A stretch of 64,000 nucleotides of DNA. Source: Exiguobacterium acetylicum. Lineage in GTDB: Bacteria > Bacillota > Bacilli > Exiguobacteriales > Exiguobacteriaceae. The stretch spans positions 212,001 to 276,000 of the forward strand of contig NZ_CP082333.1 in NCBI RefSeq assembly GCF_019890935.1, given 5' to 3'. The notes below the pieces were generated by a model. That model saw nothing but the letters and a program-made list of their open reading frames with translations. It ran no database searches and was not told the origin of the DNA. Positions within the stretch are counted from its first letter, which is position 1. Every line of letters begins with the position of its first letter. Of the stretch, positions 63,376-64,000 are shown one piece after another. The position numbers and the translations under genes were made by a program.

Positions 63376-63754
63376 CGTGTTCAACACCTTCTTTCGAATT
63401 TTACATAGTTGTTCTGTATCAAATGATGGCAACGACATTATCATTACCCCGTCGATCCGATAACAAAACCTAATCACGCAGGGTATTACCGTAACAAACA
63501 TTTGTGCGGAAAAGCAAATCGATCGGGAAATGAGAACAAAAAGATCAATGTTTTTCATGGAAAGGTAAGCAAAAAAGATTGCAATCAAGCGTTTTTAAAA
63601 TAATGTGGAAATAAAGAAAAAGAAAACGTTAATACTATTATTTCCCGTTTCGTCTTAAAACTAACGTAAAGCTTGATGTGAGCAAATCAGAGGCGGTCGG
63701 AAATCAGATTTGATATAACAAAAGCAGTCATCATTTTGAAGGAGGAATTTCCCA
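63376..63754. promoter_or_regulatory. Divergent region between the BCCT gene and a nitroreductase
   Basis: A 379-base gap without a supported gene. It holds a SigB-like promoter for the BCCT gene (63444-63469) and an A-rich stretch around 63600-63630 with a cre-like but imperfect AGAAAACGTTAATA. I see no riboswitch or small RNA. Confidence 0.5.
63444..63469 (-). promoter_or_regulatory. Candidate SigB promoter of the BCCT gene
   Basis: On the minus strand GTTTTG (-35) and GGGTAA (-10) are 14 bases apart, close to the SigB consensus. The -10 lies about 70 bases before the start codon. Confidence 0.4.
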
Positions 63755-64000
63755 TGGAAAAACAACAACAAAAACAAGCGATTCTTGAAGCGTTTCAATT
63801 CCGTCACGCCACAAAGGCATTTAATGGTCAAATGATCCCAGAAGACGATTTTCGGTTCATTTTAGAAACGGCGCGTCTGTCACCGAGCTCGTTCGGATAT
63901 GAGCCATGGAATATGCTCGTCATTCAAAATCCAGAAATCCGAGACGCATTAAAACAAATCTCTTGGGGCGCACAAGGACAATTGCCGACAGCGAGTCACT
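63755..64000 (+). CDS. Nitroreductase family NAD(P)H oxidoreductase, N-terminal fragment
   Basis: The first 82 residues of a flavin oxidoreductase; the gene runs off the right edge. [12 protein letters not shown] and [19 protein letters not shown] are typical of the NfsB/YfkO-type branch, different from the 185-residue nitroreductase at the left end. AAGGAGGAA precedes the ATG. The substrate (nitro compounds, quinones, flavins) is not determinable. Confidence 0.88.

Noticed and set aside
63425-63445. Fur-like half site (GATAATG) upstream of the BCCT gene
   Set aside because: Only one half of the box is present; no palindromic partner.
63376-63588. N-terminal extension of the BCCT transporter
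   Set aside because: No ribosome binding site precedes the distal ATG, and the region contains the promoter-like sequence. The normal BCCT N-terminus starts at 63375.
63615-63635. cre-like AGAAAACGTTAATA upstream of the right-end nitroreductase
   Set aside because: At least two mismatches at conserved positions and poor symmetry; too weak to list as a site.

Overview
The window looks like chromosomal DNA of a low-to-middle GC member of Bacillota, most probably Exiguobacterium or a close relative. The evidence is strong AGGAGG-type ribosome binding sites, ATG/GTG/TTG starts, many intrinsic terminators, T-box, lysine and guanine riboswitches, candidate CcpA cre sites, candidate SigB/SigW/SigD promoters, and Bacillus-type neighbours (chdC divergent from pta, YwfO, YwhD, LipL, YuaF-flotillin). 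The genus is inferred; there is no rRNA here to settle it. I see no tRNA, rRNA, CRISPR array, insertion sequence or prophage. The coding is dense and housekeeping-like.

Layout. 1-6.5 kb: tail of a teichoic-acid glycerophosphotransferase, a nitroreductase behind a Fur-box-like site, a membrane protein, a 248-bp palindromic element, and a DHA2 efflux pump with membrane fusion protein divergent from a TetR regulator, then a diguanylate cyclase. 6.5-15.2 kb: MarR regulator, lysine riboswitch with lysine permease, cre-linked sodium/solute symporter, MsrAB, a DUF2252 protein and an APC permease. 15.2-22.4 kb: glpD with a Gfo/Idh/MocA dehydrogenase, small proteins, a short-chain dehydrogenase-like protein lacking its catalytic residues, a nuclease lipoprotein, and a glcU-gdh-cation efflux operon behind a SigB-like promoter. 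22.5-31.5 kb: AarF kinase, small membrane proteins, an unlisted 49-residue gene, chdC/pta, guanine riboswitch-xpt-pbuX, and a cre-controlled amino acid permease. 31.6-40.2 kb: rhodanese, chemoreceptor, the DUF2157/GDYXXLXY pair, then a methionine T-box controlling a SAM hydrolase and a complete UPF0397-type ECF transporter. 40.3-50.2 kb: CstA transporter next to a LytS/LytT-type two-component system, FolE2, two TerC paralogues, a tandem-HD protein and a Bcr/CflA exporter. 50.3-57.3 kb: a flotillin operon behind a SigW-like promoter, DegV-LipL, YwfO plus a kinase-like gene. 57.4-64 kb: NupC, small oxidoreductase/tautomerase genes, YwhD, metallophosphoesterase, a BCCT osmolyte transporter behind a SigB-like promoter, and the start of another nitroreductase.

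The most coherent system is at 35.8-40.2 kb. The T-box specifier reads ATG and its TGGT bulge fits a discriminator A, so uncharged tRNA-Met should switch on both an enzyme that releases methionine from S-adenosylmethionine and an ECF importer. Second are the flotillin operon, with three small uncharacterised partners, and the CstA-LytST module, which resembles pyruvate-sensing systems. All promoter and operator calls are sequence-pattern readings without experimental support.
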